64,000 bases of DNA from Pseudidiomarina atlantica (lineage in GTDB: Bacteria; Pseudomonadota; Gammaproteobacteria; Enterobacterales; Alteromonadaceae), in NCBI RefSeq assembly GCF_000753735.1, contig NZ_JPIN01000013.1, positions 88,886 to 152,885 on the forward strand, written 5' to 3'. A program made the translations under genes and the position numbers. Below the pieces are notes generated by a model, which did not search any database, was not told the origin of the DNA, and was given only the letters and a program-made list of their open reading frames with translations. Shown here piece after piece: positions 15,406 through 26,180 of the stretch. Positions within the stretch are counted from its first letter, which is position 1. The number at the start of each line of letters is the position of its first letter.

Positions 15406-17856
15406 ATGAGTTGGAGAGGCTTTGTTGGTAAGCTGTTGTATTGGCCAGTGCGCTGGTTAACACGCTTCGAAGTCATTTTCGATGAAGATCTACAAGATCG
15501 TATTACACCTGAACACGTTGTGTATGTAATGCGTTCGAGTTCGGTAACCGATCTTTTGGTAGTCAAGCGCGCGCTTGCCAAAGCGGGGCTACCTGATCCC
15601 GAGGAGCCGCTGTTGATAAATGGCGTTCGCCATGCCCGTATTATGTATCTTGAGCAAGCACAACCGCGCCGCAACGAGCAAGCAGTAGACGAATTTTTGC
15701 AATTGCTACAGTCTCATCAAAAAGAACCTAATTTGAACGTTAAATTGGTACCCATAGGTCTGTTCTGGGGGCGTAAAGCAGGTCAGGAGCCGCGCCAAGG
15801 CAAACCCATGGTCGCGGATCTGGATAATCCCGGTCGTTGGCGCAAGTTTTGGCTGGTTTTATTCTCCGGGCGCAATATTTTGATGCGCGCAAGCCGTTCG
15901 GTAAGTCTCCGAGAAATGGCCGATCAACACGGCTGCGATAGACGCGTGGCACATAAACTAGCACGGGTGGCGCGGGTTCACTTTGTGCGTTTACGTTATG
16001 CGGTCGCTGGGCCAAAAGTGGCGCGCCGCGAACGCGTCATTCAAGAGTTACTGGAAAATCCAGCCATTAAGAAAGCCATTGCTGAAGAAGCGCGCAGTAA
16101 GAAAATCACGCCGGAAAAGGCAGCAAAGCGCGCCCGTGAATACCTCGATGAAATCGCCGCCAGTTATAGTGAAACGCTGGTGCGGGTGCTTGACCGCTTT
16201 ATGGGCTGGATGTGGAGTCGTATCTATAACGGCATTCATGTGGAAGGCGGTGAGCGCATTCGTGAGCTTGCCGAAGCCGGTCATGAAATTGTTTATGTGC
16301 CATGCCATCGCAGCCACATGGACTATCTATTGCTAAGTTATGTCATTTACAAAGAAGGCCTTGTGCCACCGCATATTGCGGCCGGGGTGAACCTTGATTT
16401 CTTCCCCGCTGGCCCCTTGTTCCGACGAGGCGGCGCCTTTTTTATTCGTCGTAGTTTCAAGGGCAATAAACTTTATTCGACAGTGTTTCGTGAGTACCTC
16501 GATAGGCTGTTTAGCAAAGGCTACCCGGTCGAGTATTTCACTGAAGGTGGAAGGAGTCGGACGGGGCGTTTATTGCAGCCAAAAACCGGCATGATCGCCA
16601 TGACTTTGCAGGGCATGCTACGTGGACAGCAACGTCCAATGTCGATTGTGCCGGTGTACTTAGGCTACGAACATGTCATGGAAGTAGGCACTTATTTGAA
16701 GGAACTCAAAGGCAAATCGAAAGAAAAAGAATCGGTTTGGCAGGTGCTTTCAAGCTTACGTCATTTGCGTAACTTCGGTTTCGGCTATGTGACTTTTGGT
16801 GAACCACTTAATGTGGGCCAAGCACTCGATCAACTCACCCCAGATTGGCGTGATTCGATCACGCATGGTGCAGAAGAACCTGCGCGCCCGCGGTGGTTGA
16901 CGCCAACGGTTAACTTATTCGCCGAACAAATTATGCAGCGCATCAACGACGCTGCTGGATTGAACAGTGTTAACTTGACCGCATTGGCATTGTTGAGTGC
17001 GGAGAAACGCGCATTGACGCACCAAGAACTAGTTAATCAGCTTGATGTTTACACGCGTTTGTTGCGCGACGTTCCATATAGCAAGCTCGCTTATGTGCCA
17101 GCTGAAACCGGCGAGGAACTGTGGCAACTGGCTAAGCGTCACGACAAATTCGTCGTCAGCGAAGATACGATGGGCGAAATGATCAAGCTCGATGGTACCA
17201 CTGCCATTGCGATGACCTACTACCGCAACAATATCATGCATATGGTGATAGTGCCGGCGTTGATCGCAGCTTATGCCTGTTCGCATAAAGAATTTGGCCT
17301 AGCGCCAGTGATTAAACTACTCGAGCAAGTGCAACCGTTGTTAAAAGAAGAGCTATTCATCAGTCATCCGCGCGACCAGATGGCGCTGTGGGCGGAAGCT
17401 ATTGTCGAGCACTTAGTTAGCGTTGATTTACTGCAGAAAACCGCCGAAGATACTTATCGTACCCATACTCGTGAGACCACTGAGTACTTCCAGTTGCAAC
17501 TATTGGCACGTGCAGCGAGTGAGACTTTACAACGCTACGCGATTGTCTTTGAGCTATTGCAGCAGGGCGGTGCGCATGGTCGTGCGGAGTTAGAGCAGGC
17601 GGCTGTCGACTTGGCGGAACGCCTCAGCGCGATGCATGGCGTAAGCGCACCTGAGTTTTTCGATAAGAAGTTGATCAGCGGTATCATTACGACACTTAAG
17701 CGTGAAGATTTCATTGAGGTCAACAGTGAGGGTAATTTTGTCGCCCATGCGAATGTCGCTGAGCTAAGCGATACCATTGATCGCCTGTTAGACACGCCAA
17801 TCGTGCAGACGATTCGGCAAGCGGTGCAAAGCCGTTTACAGAATAGTAAAAACTAA
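15406..17856 (+). CDS. plsB: Glycerol-3-phosphate 1-O-acyltransferase
   Basis: PlsB is the inner-membrane enzyme that puts the first acyl chain on glycerol 3-phosphate and so opens phospholipid synthesis. The 816-residue length is typical. The acyltransferase signature HX4D is H301-x4-D306 in HRSHMDYLL, followed by FFIRRSFKGNKLY and the glycerol-3-phosphate-binding FTEGGRSRTGR. GGGGGAATGGC precedes the ATG. The gene is divergent from lexA and ends flush (0 bp) against the convergent ubiA. The ubiCA-plsB-lexA neighbourhood is the same as in E. coli, except that dgkA is missing between plsB and lexA. Confidence 0.97.
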   Translation: MSWRGFVGKLLYWPVRWLTRFEVIFDEDLQDRITPEHVVYVMRSSSVTDLLVVKRALAKAGLPDPEEPLLINGVRHARIMYLEQAQPRRNEQAVDEFLQLLQSHQKEPNLNVKLVPIGLFWGRKAGQEPRQGKPMVADLDNPGRWRKFWLVLFSGRNILMRASRSVSLREMADQHGCDRRVAHKLARVARVHFVRLRYAVAGPKVARRERVIQELLENPAIKKAIAEEARSKKITPEKAAKRAREYLDEIAASYSETLVRVLDRFMGWMWSRIYNGIHVEGGERIRELAEAGHEIVYVPCHRSHMDYLLLSYVIYKEGLVPPHIAAGVNLDFFPAGPLFRRGGAFFIRRSFKGNKLYSTVFREYLDRLFSKGYPVEYFTEGGRSRTGRLLQPKTGMIAMTLQGMLRGQQRPMSIVPVYLGYEHVMEVGTYLKELKGKSKEKESVWQVLSSLRHLRNFGFGYVTFGEPLNVGQALDQLTPDWRDSITHGAEEPARPRWLTPTVNLFAEQIMQRINDAAGLNSVNLTALALLSAEKRALTHQELVNQLDVYTRLLRDVPYSKLAYVPAETGEELWQLAKRHDKFVVSEDTMGEMIKLDGTTAIAMTYYRNNIMHMVIVPALIAAYACSHKEFGLAPVIKLLEQVQPLLKEELFISHPRDQMALWAEAIVEHLVSVDLLQKTAEDTYRTHTRETTEYFQLQLLARAASETLQRYAIVFELLQQGGAHGRAELEQAAVDLAERLSAMHGVSAPEFFDKKLISGIITTLKREDFIEVNSEGNFVAHANVAELSDTIDRLLDTPIVQTIRQAVQSRLQNSKN

Positions 17857-18702
17857 TCAATACCAGTAGCTGGCTGCCACCGCGGCAGCCAGTACCCAGC
17901 CGACATGATTATTGTGCAAAAACGCCTGGAAACAACGTTGCGGCTCGCGATACCAAATCATCAAGTGCTGCCAGACAAACAACACCGCGATCGCGCTCAA
18001 GCCGAGCCAAAACCACAGCGCAAACTGTAGGTGATAACCCAGCCAACTTAGTAGACCCAGCGTCGCCAGTTGCAATATACCGATGGCGACCCGATCGAAG
18101 CCAGCAAATAGGATTGCTGTTGATTTAACGCCAATCTTCACGTCATCGTCACGATCGGCCATAGCGTATTCGGTATCGTAGGCAACGGTCCAACAGATGT
18201 TAGCGGCAAACAGCAACCAAGCCGCCAGCGGTAATCCTTGGTTTAATGCGGTAAAAGGCATCAAAATACCAAAGCTAAAAGCAATGCCCAATACCACCTG
18301 TGGTAGCTGTGTGAAGCGTTTACAAAACGGGTACAGAATTGCCACACCTGCGGCGACAACACTCAATAGAATCGTCTCTTTGTTGAATTGCAGGACAATT
18401 AAAAAGGCAATCAGCAACAGGCCAACGAACAGCGCCAGTGCCTGCCAGCTTTGCACTTCGCCAGTCGCTAACGGCCGTAATTTGGTGCGAGTCACGTGTC
18501 CATCAACTTTGCGATCAGCGAAATCATTGATGACGCAACCGGCTGAGCGCATGACGAAAGCACCCAGCAGAAACAGCACCACAACTTTTAACGGTGGATT
18601 ACCGGATCCGGCGATCAACAAGGCCGCGAGCATGGGCCAAGCGAGTAACAAGGTCCCAATCGGTCGGTCGGCACGCATCAGGCGTAGATAGGGATCAAAC
18701 AT
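17857..18702 (-). CDS. ubiA: 4-hydroxybenzoate octaprenyltransferase
   Basis: A membrane prenyltransferase that joins a polyprenyl chain to 4-hydroxybenzoate in ubiquinone synthesis. The 281-residue protein has about eight or nine hydrophobic helices. The diphosphate/Mg motif is NDFADRKVDGHVTRTKLRPL in the first half; the second Asp-rich motif is in DTEYAMADRDDD. It overlaps the end of ubiC by 8 bp, so the two steps are co-translated. It ends exactly where the convergent plsB ends. Confidence 0.97.
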   Translation of the reverse strand: MFDPYLRLMRADRPIGTLLLAWPMLAALLIAGSGNPPLKVVVLFLLGAFVMRSAGCVINDFADRKVDGHVTRTKLRPLATGEVQSWQALALFVGLLLIAFLIVLQFNKETILLSVVAAGVAILYPFCKRFTQLPQVVLGIAFSFGILMPFTALNQGLPLAAWLLFAANICWTVAYDTEYAMADRDDDVKIGVKSTAILFAGFDRVAIGILQLATLGLLSWLGYHLQFALWFWLGLSAIAVLFVWQHLMIWYREPQRCFQAFLHNNHVGWVLAAAVAASYWY

Positions 18703-19291
18703 GGTGAGTCTCCCGATAATGCTTGGCTAATGGTGAGGCTCCAATGAATACCTCGGCAACTAAAAGTTGCTGTTCGGCGGCATGAAAACAACTCCGCCGA
18801 CCCCACAGCGTTTGCGCTGCATAGCCTAACTGTTGATGCAGCCGACCCACCTTAGAATCGGCAGCAAACTGCGATACTTCAACGGCACTACGGCGCAAAT
18901 CTGGCTGATTAAACAAATGCTCGCCTAACGGTTTATCGCCGAGTGCTTCAAGCTTAAGTTTCGCTGCGGCGAGTGCCTGCAAAGGAAATACACTGCGAGC
19001 AAATACCCAAGGCTCGTGATCACACCAGAGAATAACCTCGCGGACAACGCCCCCTGCAATCTCACCTAGCCAGCGGGTTTCGTTGCCAAGCAGCGGCGCT
19101 TCACGTTGACCGAGCACTTGTACAGCAAAATGTTGACTGTGGTGTTTGAGCTTTGCCGTTAGCGAGTGTGGATCGAGTAACCAGTCGCCTACCACTGCAG
19201 GCCACTGTTCCGCCGCAGTCGGAAAGTGCCAATCGGCTTCACCGGCGTGTGTCACGACAGGATAATTGAGCGCAGGAAAGACAAAACTCAT
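18695..19291 (-). CDS. ubiC: Chorismate pyruvate-lyase
   Basis: UbiC splits chorismate into pyruvate and 4-hydroxybenzoate, the substrate of UbiA encoded next door. The 198-residue protein shows the family pattern WLLDPHSLTAKLK near the start, QVLGQREAPLLGNE in the middle, and a conserved acid in LLVAEVFI near the C-terminus. It is slightly longer than E. coli UbiC (165 residues). Its ATG overlaps the glpG stop as ATGA, linking it to the glpE-glpG-ubiC-ubiA run on the minus strand. Confidence 0.92.
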   Translation of the reverse strand: MSFVFPALNYPVVTHAGEADWHFPTAAEQWPAVVGDWLLDPHSLTAKLKHHSQHFAVQVLGQREAPLLGNETRWLGEIAGGVVREVILWCDHEPWVFARSVFPLQALAAAKLKLEALGDKPLGEHLFNQPDLRRSAVEVSQFAADSKVGRLHQQLGYAAQTLWGRRSCFHAAEQQLLVAEVFIGASPLAKHYRETHHV

Positions 19292-20130
19292 GGTGCTGAT
19301 TTGCGATTGATGTGTTCAAACATGCGCAGCGCAGCGCCAACTAACAATCCTGAAAGCAGGCCAGTAAGGTGGGCTGTGTTGGCAACATTCACCCACAGCA
19401 AGTCGGTATAGCCAAGCGCTAGCCAAACCAACATAAAAATCATCAGACCATTAGGCAGGAACAGCGGATGACTTGGACGCTGCCATCCAACTATTGCGGC
19501 GATACCGAACAATCCATAGATAACTCCAGAGAGCCCGCCAAAATAGGGGCCACTGTCGTAAAGTTGTGCGACGTTGGAAATCACCCCGCAGAACACTAAA
19601 GCGATGAGCAGGTAAGTAGAGCCATAGGTGCGTTCGAATCGTCCGCCCAAATACCACCACCAAAATACGTTAAATAAGAAGTGCAAGACGCTAAAGTGCA
19701 ACAAGGTAGGGGTAATGAAGCGCCAAGGTTGCGTCCACGGTAAGTCATTGAAGGTTGGGCTGATGCGCAGCGCCGCAAACACTGACTCGGCAAGTTGTGT
19801 GTTCAAGCTAATAAACACCAGCGTAACCAGCACGGCAAAGCTAATGGTAACGAGACCGGCTTGGCGTAAAAGTTGTTGCGGTAGAGAAGGGGTATGCGTC
19901 GTTGGAGCTGCTCTGCGCGGCGCCGATTGCAGCTCCGCTTCAGCACCGTCAGGATCCGCTTTAAATTCGTTGATAAGGTCTTTGGCGAGGGCGGTGTAAC
20001 TAGATTGCACCACCCACAACTCTAACTGGTTCCCTTTTTCACTAACGGTGACAGGAATGCCCCGCTGCTGTAGGTAATGATGCAAGCGACGCATCATCTC
20101 AGCATTCTGGGTCACCAGTAGCTTTTGCAT
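19288..20130 (-). CDS. glpG: Rhomboid intramembrane serine protease GlpG
   Basis: GlpG cleaves transmembrane segments of substrate proteins inside the membrane. From the ATG at 20130 the protein has 280 residues: a cytoplasmic N-terminal domain (about 1-70), then six helices. The catalytic dyad is S201 (GGLSGVIYG) and H254 (NTAHLTG), with the same numbering as E. coli GlpG. The helix 2 motif HFLFNVFWWWYLGGRFE is clear. A longer in-frame extension to 20322 overlaps glpE and is rejected. glpE ends one base upstream. Here the pair is joined to ubiC-ubiA, and glpR is absent. Confidence 0.96.
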   Translation of the reverse strand: MQKLLVTQNAEMMRRLHHYLQQRGIPVTVSEKGNQLELWVVQSSYTALAKDLINEFKADPDGAEAELQSAPRRAAPTTHTPSLPQQLLRQAGLVTISFAVLVTLVFISLNTQLAESVFAALRISPTFNDLPWTQPWRFITPTLLHFSVLHFLFNVFWWWYLGGRFERTYGSTYLLIALVFCGVISNVAQLYDSGPYFGGLSGVIYGLFGIAAIVGWQRPSHPLFLPNGLMIFMLVWLALGYTDLLWVNVANTAHLTGLLSGLLVGAALRMFEHINRKSAP

Positions 20131-20131
20131 G

Positions 20132-20455
20132 TTAGTTGCGCTCCACCGCTTCAGGATACTGATGCGCCCAAGCGGTAAAGCCACCATCGAGGCTACTGAC
20201 CGGTTCAATCCCTTGATGGGCAAGGTACTGGGCTGCACCTTGGCTACTATTGCCATGGTAACAAACCACGACGACCGGCTGGTCGTCGTCAAGTTCGGCA
20301 AGAAAGTCCGCAAGATTCGCATCCGTCAGGCGCACAGACCCTGGAATATGACCGAGTTCATAAGAGCGCGCATCACGAATATCGGCAAATTTAGCGTTAC
20401 CGGCCTGCCACAACTCATGCGCAGTAGCAGCGTTGATACGTGAAAACTCAGCCAT
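20132..20455 (-). CDS. glpE: Thiosulfate sulfurtransferase GlpE (single-domain rhodanese)
   Basis: A 107-residue rhodanese that transfers sulfane sulfur from thiosulfate to cyanide or thioredoxin-like acceptors. The active-site loop is CYHGNSSQG with the catalytic C65, as in E. coli GlpE. The family opening ADIRDARSYELGHIPGS is present. It starts a four-gene run (glpE-glpG-ubiC-ubiA) 40 bp after the tdh stop on the same strand. The ATG is preceded by a purine-rich AACAGGAGT. Confidence 0.95.
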   Translation of the reverse strand: MAEFSRINAATAHELWQAGNAKFADIRDARSYELGHIPGSVRLTDANLADFLAELDDDQPVVVVCYHGNSSQGAAQYLAHQGIEPVSSLDGGFTAWAHQYPEAVERN

Positions 20456-20495
20456 TGTTTACTCCTGTTGATTGCCGACGTTGGTGCAAAATCAG

Positions 20496-21524
20496 TTATG
20501 CATCCCAGTCCAACACAACTTTACCAGATTGGCCTGAAATCATGATTTCAAAGCCTTTTTCGAATTCATCTACGGGCAAATGATGCGTCAAAATCGGCGA
20601 TAGGTCGAGTCCCGATTGCAACAGACTTGCCATTTTGTACCAAGTCTCAAACATTTCTCGGCCGTAGATGCCTTTAATGGTGAGGCCTTTAAAAATAACC
20701 TCATTCCAGTCGATGGCGACGCTTTGTGGCGGAATGCCGAGCATCGCAATCTTGCCACCATGATTCATGGTCGCCAACATTTGTGAGAACGCTGACGGCA
20801 CGCCTGACATTTCTAAACCGACGTCAAAGCCTTCTTTCATTCCGAGTTCGGCCATTACGTCTGTGAGCTTTTCTTTACTTACGTCAACCGCGCGTGTGGC
20901 ACCCATTTTCAAGGCTAACTCAAGGCGATACGGATTAACGTCGGTAATCACCACGTGTCGGGCGCCAACATGTCGGGCGACTGCAGCGGCCATAATACCA
21001 ATGGGTCCCGCACCGGTAATGAGTACGTCTTCACCGACTAAGTCAAAAGCCAGAGCCGTATGCACGGCGTTGCCGAACGGGTCGAAAATTGCGGCTAAAT
21101 CATCACTGATGTCATCGGGCAATTTGAATGCGTTTTCGGCCGGAATTACCAAGTATTCCGCGAACGCACCAGGACGGTTGACACCCACGCCGACGGTATT
21201 GCGGCACAAGTGGCGGCGACCGGCACGACAATTACGGCAATGGCCGCAAGTGATGTGGCCTTCGCCAGAAACACGGTCACCCTTGGTAAAGCCACGCACG
21301 CCATCGCCCATAGCTTCAACCACGCCAACATACTCATGACCGACAACCATAGGTACGGGGATGGTCTTTTGCGACCAGTCGTCCCATTTATAAATATGCA
21401 CATCGGTACCGCAAATCGCGGTTTTCTTAATCTTAATCAGTAGGTCGTTGTAACCGTACTCAGGTTTCTCGGCATCAGTCATCCAAATGCCGGGTTCTGC
21501 ATGTAATTTGGCAAGTGCTTTCAT
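20496..21524 (-). CDS. tdh: L-threonine 3-dehydrogenase
   Basis: Tdh oxidises threonine to 2-amino-3-ketobutyrate with NAD+. At 342 residues it matches the family (341 in E. coli). The catalytic zinc site opens with [11 protein letters not shown]; the structural zinc site is [15 protein letters not shown]; the Rossmann loop is [11 protein letters not shown] chose the ATG at 21524, which has GGAGGACCT directly upstream, over a GTG five codons earlier. It follows kbl by 24 bp in the conserved kbl-tdh operon, which together turns threonine into glycine and acetyl-CoA. Confidence 0.97.
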   Translation of the reverse strand: MKALAKLHAEPGIWMTDAEKPEYGYNDLLIKIKKTAICGTDVHIYKWDDWSQKTIPVPMVVGHEYVGVVEAMGDGVRGFTKGDRVSGEGHITCGHCRNCRAGRRHLCRNTVGVGVNRPGAFAEYLVIPAENAFKLPDDISDDLAAIFDPFGNAVHTALAFDLVGEDVLITGAGPIGIMAAAVARHVGARHVVITDVNPYRLELALKMGATRAVDVSKEKLTDVMAELGMKEGFDVGLEMSGVPSAFSQMLATMNHGGKIAMLGIPPQSVAIDWNEVIFKGLTIKGIYGREMFETWYKMASLLQSGLDLSPILTHHLPVDEFEKGFEIMISGQSGKVVLDWDA

Positions 21525-21548
21525 AGGTCCTCCGGACACTCAGTGCGC

Positions 21549-22742
21549 TTAAATAATACCGAGATCTTTACCAATTCGGGTAAACGCGTTGATAGCGCGT
21601 TCGAGCTGCTCGCGGCTGTGACCGGCTGACATTTGCGTACGGATACGTGCTTTGCCGCGCGGCACTACTGGGAACGAGAAGCCAATCACATAAATACCTT
21701 CTTGCAGCAGGCGATCAGCCATTTCTGAGGCTAATTTAGCATCGCCAATCATTACTGGGATAATGGCATGGTCGGCACCACTCAAGGTGAAACCTGCTTT
21801 GGTCATCTCACTACGGAAGAAGGCTGCGTTGTCCCACAACTGCTGACGCAATTCATCACCTTGTTCGAGCATCTCTAATACGCGAATTGAGGCTTGGACG
21901 ATCGCTGGCGCGACTGAGTTTGAGAATAAATAAGGACGTGAACGTTGACGCAACCAGTCAATCACTTGTTTTTTGCCTGAGGTGTAACCGCCCGACGCGC
22001 CACCTAAGGCTTTACCTAAAGTCCCGGTGATGATGTCGACGCGACCCATGACGTCGCAATATTCGTGTGTGCCGCGGCCATTCGCACCTAGAAAACCAGT
22101 TGCGTGGCAATCGTCCATCATGGTCAAAGCGCCATATTTATCGGCTAGGTCACACACGCCTTTCATGTTGGCAATTACGCCGTCCATTGAGAACACACCG
22201 TCGGTCGCAATCAGAATGTGACGTGCGCCGTCGGCTTTAGCTTGTTGTAGCTGGGCTTCAAGGTCGGTCATATCGTTATTTTTATAGCGATACCGCTTGG
22301 CTTTGCTTAAGCGGATACCATCGATGATACTAGCGTGGTTGAGTTCATCACTGATAATGGCGTCTTCTGGCCCCATCAAGGTTTCGAACAAACCACCGTT
22401 AGCATCGAAGCATGACGAATACAGAATGGTTTCTTCAGTACCAAGAAATTCGCTCAGTTTACTTTCTAAAGTCTTGTGGATGTCTTGAGTACCACAGATA
22501 AAGCGCACTGAAGCTGTACCAAAACCGTGCTCATCAAGACCTTTTTTCGCTGCTGCAATGAGTTCAGGATGATTGGCAAGACCCAAATAATTATTAGCAC
22601 AGAAGTTCAGCACAGACTGACCATCGCCAACTTTAATTTCCGCGGCTTGATCACTGGTGATAACGCGCTCTGTCTTATACAAACCTTCTTGTTTAAGTTC
22701 TTCGAGCTGTTGGTCTAGCTGTTGATAAAAATCATTCTTCAT
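21549..22742 (-). CDS. kbl: 2-amino-3-ketobutyrate CoA ligase (glycine C-acetyltransferase)
   Basis: A PLP enzyme that cleaves 2-amino-3-ketobutyrate with CoA into glycine and acetyl-CoA, working with Tdh. The 397-residue length equals the family norm (398 in E. coli). The PLP lysine is in [14 protein letters not shown], and the cofactor contacts [12 protein letters not shown] and [13 protein letters not shown] are present. GGAGAATTAC precedes the ATG. It is the first gene of the kbl-tdh operon and divergent from coaD. Confidence 0.97.
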   Translation of the reverse strand: MKNDFYQQLDQQLEELKQEGLYKTERVITSDQAAEIKVGDGQSVLNFCANNYLGLANHPELIAAAKKGLDEHGFGTASVRFICGTQDIHKTLESKLSEFLGTEETILYSSCFDANGGLFETLMGPEDAIISDELNHASIIDGIRLSKAKRYRYKNNDMTDLEAQLQQAKADGARHILIATDGVFSMDGVIANMKGVCDLADKYGALTMMDDCHATGFLGANGRGTHEYCDVMGRVDIITGTLGKALGGASGGYTSGKKQVIDWLRQRSRPYLFSNSVAPAIVQASIRVLEMLEQGDELRQQLWDNAAFFRSEMTKAGFTLSGADHAIIPVMIGDAKLASEMADRLLQEGIYVIGFSFPVVPRGKARIRTQMSAGHSREQLERAINAFTRIGKDLGII

Positions 22743-22761
22743 GTAATTCTCCGAGCTTTAG

Positions 22762-23346
<585 letters not shown>

Positions 23347-23354
23347 CTTAATGC

Positions 23355-23378
23355 GCACTTCTAAGTGCTTCTTATTGG
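23355..23378 (+). terminator. Possible weak terminator after coaD
   Basis: GCACT / AGTGC form a 5-bp stem with a short TCTA loop, followed by TTCTTATT, beginning 9 bp after the coaD stop. The stem is short, so this is a tentative call. Confidence 0.35.
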
Positions 23379-23398
23379 GTTAAAAAACCGTGAAGATG

Positions 23399-23434
23399 GC
23401 GCAAAAATAGGCGTCTAGGCTACCATTTTTGCGC
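23399..23434. repeat. 10-bp perfect inverted repeat in the pckA upstream region
   Basis: GCGCAAAAAT (23399-23408) and ATTTTTGCGC (23425-23434) are perfect inverted repeats with a 16-bp spacer, ending 75 bp before the pckA ATG. A likely -10 hexamer TAAAAT follows at 23444-23449. No U-tract follows the second arm, so an operator or a leader-RNA hairpin is more likely than a terminator. Confidence 0.5.
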
Positions 23435-23509
23435 GTTTCCAGTTAAAATCGCGCCGACTTTTTTGTTTCATTCGATTTTGCTCAGACCAGACCCTTAGGA
23501 GTCCACGAC

Positions 23510-25114
23510 ATGACTGATCTGGATTTACGCCAGTATGGCATCACAGACGTCACGGAAATTGTCCATAACCCTTCCTACGAACAACTGTTTGAAGAAGAAA
23601 CCCGCGAAGATTTGCAAGGCTACGAAAAAGGTGTTGTCACCGAGCTCGGCGCCGTCGCTGTAGATACCGGCATCTTTACCGGCCGCTCACCAAAAGACAA
23701 ATACATCGTTCGCGATGACACCACCCGCGACACCTTGTGGTGGGCCGACCAAGGTAAGAACGACAACAAAGCAATTACCCCTGAAGTCTGGGCTGACCTA
23801 AAAGAAACTGTGACTGAACAGTTATCAGGTAAGCGTCTTTTTGTGGTCGACACCTATTGTGGTGCAAATAAAGACACGCGTTTGTGCGTGCGCTTTATCA
23901 CTGAAGTTGCGTGGCAAGCGCACTTCGTCAAAAACATGTTTATTCGCCCAACGGCAGAAGAGTTAGCGACTTTTAAGCCTGACTTTGTCGTTATGAATGG
24001 TGCAAAATGCATCAATGCAAAATGGCAAGAACACGGTCTCAATTCAGAGAATTTCGTTGCCTTTAACCTCACTGAACGCATTCAGTTGATCGGTGGCACT
24101 TGGTATGGTGGCGAGATGAAGAAGGGTATGTTCTCGATGATGAACTACTTCTTACCGCTGCAAGGCATTGCCTCTATGCATTGTTCCGCCAACGTTGGTG
24201 CAGACGGCGATGTCGCTATCTTCTTCGGCTTGTCTGGAACCGGCAAAACTACGCTATCCACCGACCCTAAGCGTCAACTGATTGGTGACGATGAACATGG
24301 TTGGGATGACGACGGTGTATTCAACTTCGAAGGCGGTTGCTATGCCAAGTGCATCAACCTGTCACAAGAAGCTGAACCTGACATCTACAACGCGATTCGC
24401 CGTGATGCATTGCTGGAAAATGTAACTGTACGCGAAGATGGCAGTGTAGATTTCAATGATGGCTCGAAAACTGAGAACACCCGTGTTTCTTACCCGATTC
24501 ATCACATCGAAAACATCGTTAAACCTGTCTCTAAAGCAGGGCACGCAAAGAAAGTTATTTTCTTAACTGCCGACGCTTTCGGCGTATTACCGCCAGTGTC
24601 AAAACTGACCAAAGAGCAAACTAAGTATCACTTCCTGTCTGGCTTCACCGCTAAATTAGCCGGTACTGAACGTGGTATTACCGAACCAACACCTACTTTC
24701 TCAAGTTGTTTCGGTGCGGCGTTCTTGAGCCTGCACCCAACCAAATACGCTGAAGTCTTGGTCAAACGGATGGAAGCGGCAGGTGCGGAAGCCTATTTGG
24801 TCAACACGGGTTGGAACGGTACTGGCAAACGTATCTCTATTAAGGCTACGCGCGCAATCATCGATGCAATTCTGGACGGTAGCATCGAGAATGCCGAGTT
24901 CGTCAGCTTGCCATACTTTAACTTAGCAATGCCAACGGACCTGCCAGGTGTTGAAGACAGCGCGATTCTTGATCCACGCAACACCTATGCAGATGTTGCG
25001 GAATGGGATTTACGGGCGAATGATCTGGCGCGTCGCTTTGTTGCAAACTTCGAGAAGTTTACCGACAACGATGAGGGTAAAGCCCTCGTCGCGGCAGGGC
25101 CACAACTAAGTTAA
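23510..25114 (+). CDS. pckA: Phosphoenolpyruvate carboxykinase (ATP)
   Basis: PckA converts oxaloacetate and ATP to phosphoenolpyruvate and CO2, the entry step of gluconeogenesis. The 534-residue length is typical of the ATP-dependent family. The kinase P-loop [10 protein letters not shown] starts at residue 240; the metal-binding [20 protein letters not shown] follows. [15 protein letters not shown] and [11 protein letters not shown] are further signatures. AGGAGTCCACGAC precedes the ATG. It is a single-gene unit, closed by a clear terminator. Confidence 0.98.
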   Translation: MTDLDLRQYGITDVTEIVHNPSYEQLFEEETREDLQGYEKGVVTELGAVAVDTGIFTGRSPKDKYIVRDDTTRDTLWWADQGKNDNKAITPEVWADLKETVTEQLSGKRLFVVDTYCGANKDTRLCVRFITEVAWQAHFVKNMFIRPTAEELATFKPDFVVMNGAKCINAKWQEHGLNSENFVAFNLTERIQLIGGTWYGGEMKKGMFSMMNYFLPLQGIASMHCSANVGADGDVAIFFGLSGTGKTTLSTDPKRQLIGDDEHGWDDDGVFNFEGGCYAKCINLSQEAEPDIYNAIRRDALLENVTVREDGSVDFNDGSKTENTRVSYPIHHIENIVKPVSKAGHAKKVIFLTADAFGVLPPVSKLTKEQTKYHFLSGFTAKLAGTERGITEPTPTFSSCFGAAFLSLHPTKYAEVLVKRMEAAGAEAYLVNTGWNGTGKRISIKATRAIIDAILDGSIENAEFVSLPYFNLAMPTDLPGVEDSAILDPRNTYADVAEWDLRANDLARRFVANFEKFTDNDEGKALVAAGPQLS

Positions 25115-25137
25115 GGGTGGTCTGCCTTGACCCAATA

Positions 25138-25168
25138 AAAGCCGAGCCTAGTAGCTCGGCTTTTTTGT
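25138..25168 (+). terminator. Rho-independent terminator after pckA
   Basis: GCCGAGC / GCTCGGC (25141-25147 and 25154-25160) with a CTAGTA loop is followed by TTTTTTG. A textbook intrinsic terminator 24 bp after the pckA stop. The rest of the gap to the next gene holds only its upstream region. Confidence 0.93.
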
Positions 25169-25274
25169 TTGCACTGCCCTGAAACATTTGAAAACAGTTT
25201 AATGAGCACATTCACTGGCACTACGGCAATGTTGTGGAATAATTCTCAGCAACTTAAAAAGTTGGGAATGTTCC

Positions 25275-26180
25275 ATGCGTATCGAAGTAGAACAAGTTGT
25301 GAAGGATTACGCCACGGTCAGAGCCGTGGATGCAGTGAACTTAACGGCAAGCGGTGGAGAGATTCTCGCGTTGCTTGGGCCAAATGGTGCAGGCAAGTCG
25401 TCGTTGGTGCGGATGATGGTAGGTTTAACCCATCCAGACAGTGGTTCGATTCGCTATTTTCGCGATGAGCAAGCGGTACAATTGAGCACCTCCGCATTTG
25501 GTTATTTGCCCGAAGATCGTGGGCTTTATCAGGACCGTACGCTGGTCGATAATTTACGTTACATCGGGCGTTTGCGTGGTATGTCGAAGGAGCAAACCCA
25601 ATCAAGTATCGACCAGTGGTTGGCGCGTTTTAACTTAACCGTCCGAGCCAAAGAGCCGATGCGCCAGCTGTCTAAAGGCAATCAGCAAAAAGTCCAGTTG
25701 ATCGCGACTTTACTGCATGATCCTCAGCTAGTGGTCCTCGATGAACCGTTCTCAGGTCTTGATCCAGTGAATCAAGAGTTTGTATTGACTGTACTGGAAG
25801 AACTTCGCCAGCGCGGCTGCACTGTGATCCTAAGTGCTCACCAAATGGCGCTAGTAGAGCGTATGGCCGACAAGCTGGTGTTGATGAATCAAGGCAAAGT
25901 CATCGCTCAAGGCAGCCTTGCCGAGGTCCGCAAGCAATTATTGCAGCGCAGCTCGCTGTTCGTTGAATTTGCAACGCCGGTACCAGTTGAGATCGTTGCC
26001 GCTTTGCCTGGGGTGGAACAAGTCGAGGTACAGTCGGCACAAGACTTTGCACTGACTTGTAGCGAGCAGGTGGCAACGGAGGTGTTGTTAACGCAGTTGC
26101 AGCAACTTGGGCCGGTGCGGCAGTTTAGCCAGCAACAGCAAAACCTTCACGAACTCTACTTGCAGGCGGTGCAATCATGA
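25275..26180 (+). CDS. ABC exporter ATP-binding protein, NatA-like
   Basis: A 301-residue ATPase of the type that pairs with ABC-2 membrane proteins. Walker A is LLGPNGAGKSSLVRM, the signature is QLSKGNQQKVQL, and Walker B is LVVLDEPFSGLDP. An extra C-terminal domain (about 220-301), common in this branch, carries no obvious motif. Its stop overlaps the start of the permease gene as ATGA, so the two form one transporter. NatA of the NatAB sodium exporter is the best-known relative, but the cargo of this pair is not known. Confidence 0.88.
   Translation: MRIEVEQVVKDYATVRAVDAVNLTASGGEILALLGPNGAGKSSLVRMMVGLTHPDSGSIRYFRDEQAVQLSTSAFGYLPEDRGLYQDRTLVDNLRYIGRLRGMSKEQTQSSIDQWLARFNLTVRAKEPMRQLSKGNQQKVQLIATLLHDPQLVVLDEPFSGLDPVNQEFVLTVLEELRQRGCTVILSAHQMALVERMADKLVLMNQGKVIAQGSLAEVRKQLLQRSSLFVEFATPVPVEIVAALPGVEQVEVQSAQDFALTCSEQVATEVLLTQLQQLGPVRQFSQQQQNLHELYLQAVQS

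Noticed and set aside
17875..17900. GC-rich hairpin (GGCTGCC...GGCAGCC) near the plsB/ubiA junction as a terminator
   Set aside because: No U-tract on the plus strand after it, and it lies in ubiA codons; not convincing as an intrinsic terminator.
18197..18691. A 164-codon open frame antisense to ubiA
   Set aside because: Fully contained in ubiA, no ribosome binding site and no family resemblance; composition is that of an antisense shadow.
20131..20322. N-terminal extension of glpG to 20322
   Set aside because: It would run antiparallel to nothing but through the glpE frame on the same strand; the conserved GlpG start MQKLLVTQN is at 20130, and the resulting catalytic numbering agrees with E. 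coli.
20767..21339. A 190-codon open frame antisense to tdh
   Set aside because: It lies wholly inside tdh, has no recognisable domain and a Ser/Thr/Pro/Arg-rich composition typical of a shadow frame; tdh itself has zinc and Rossmann motifs.
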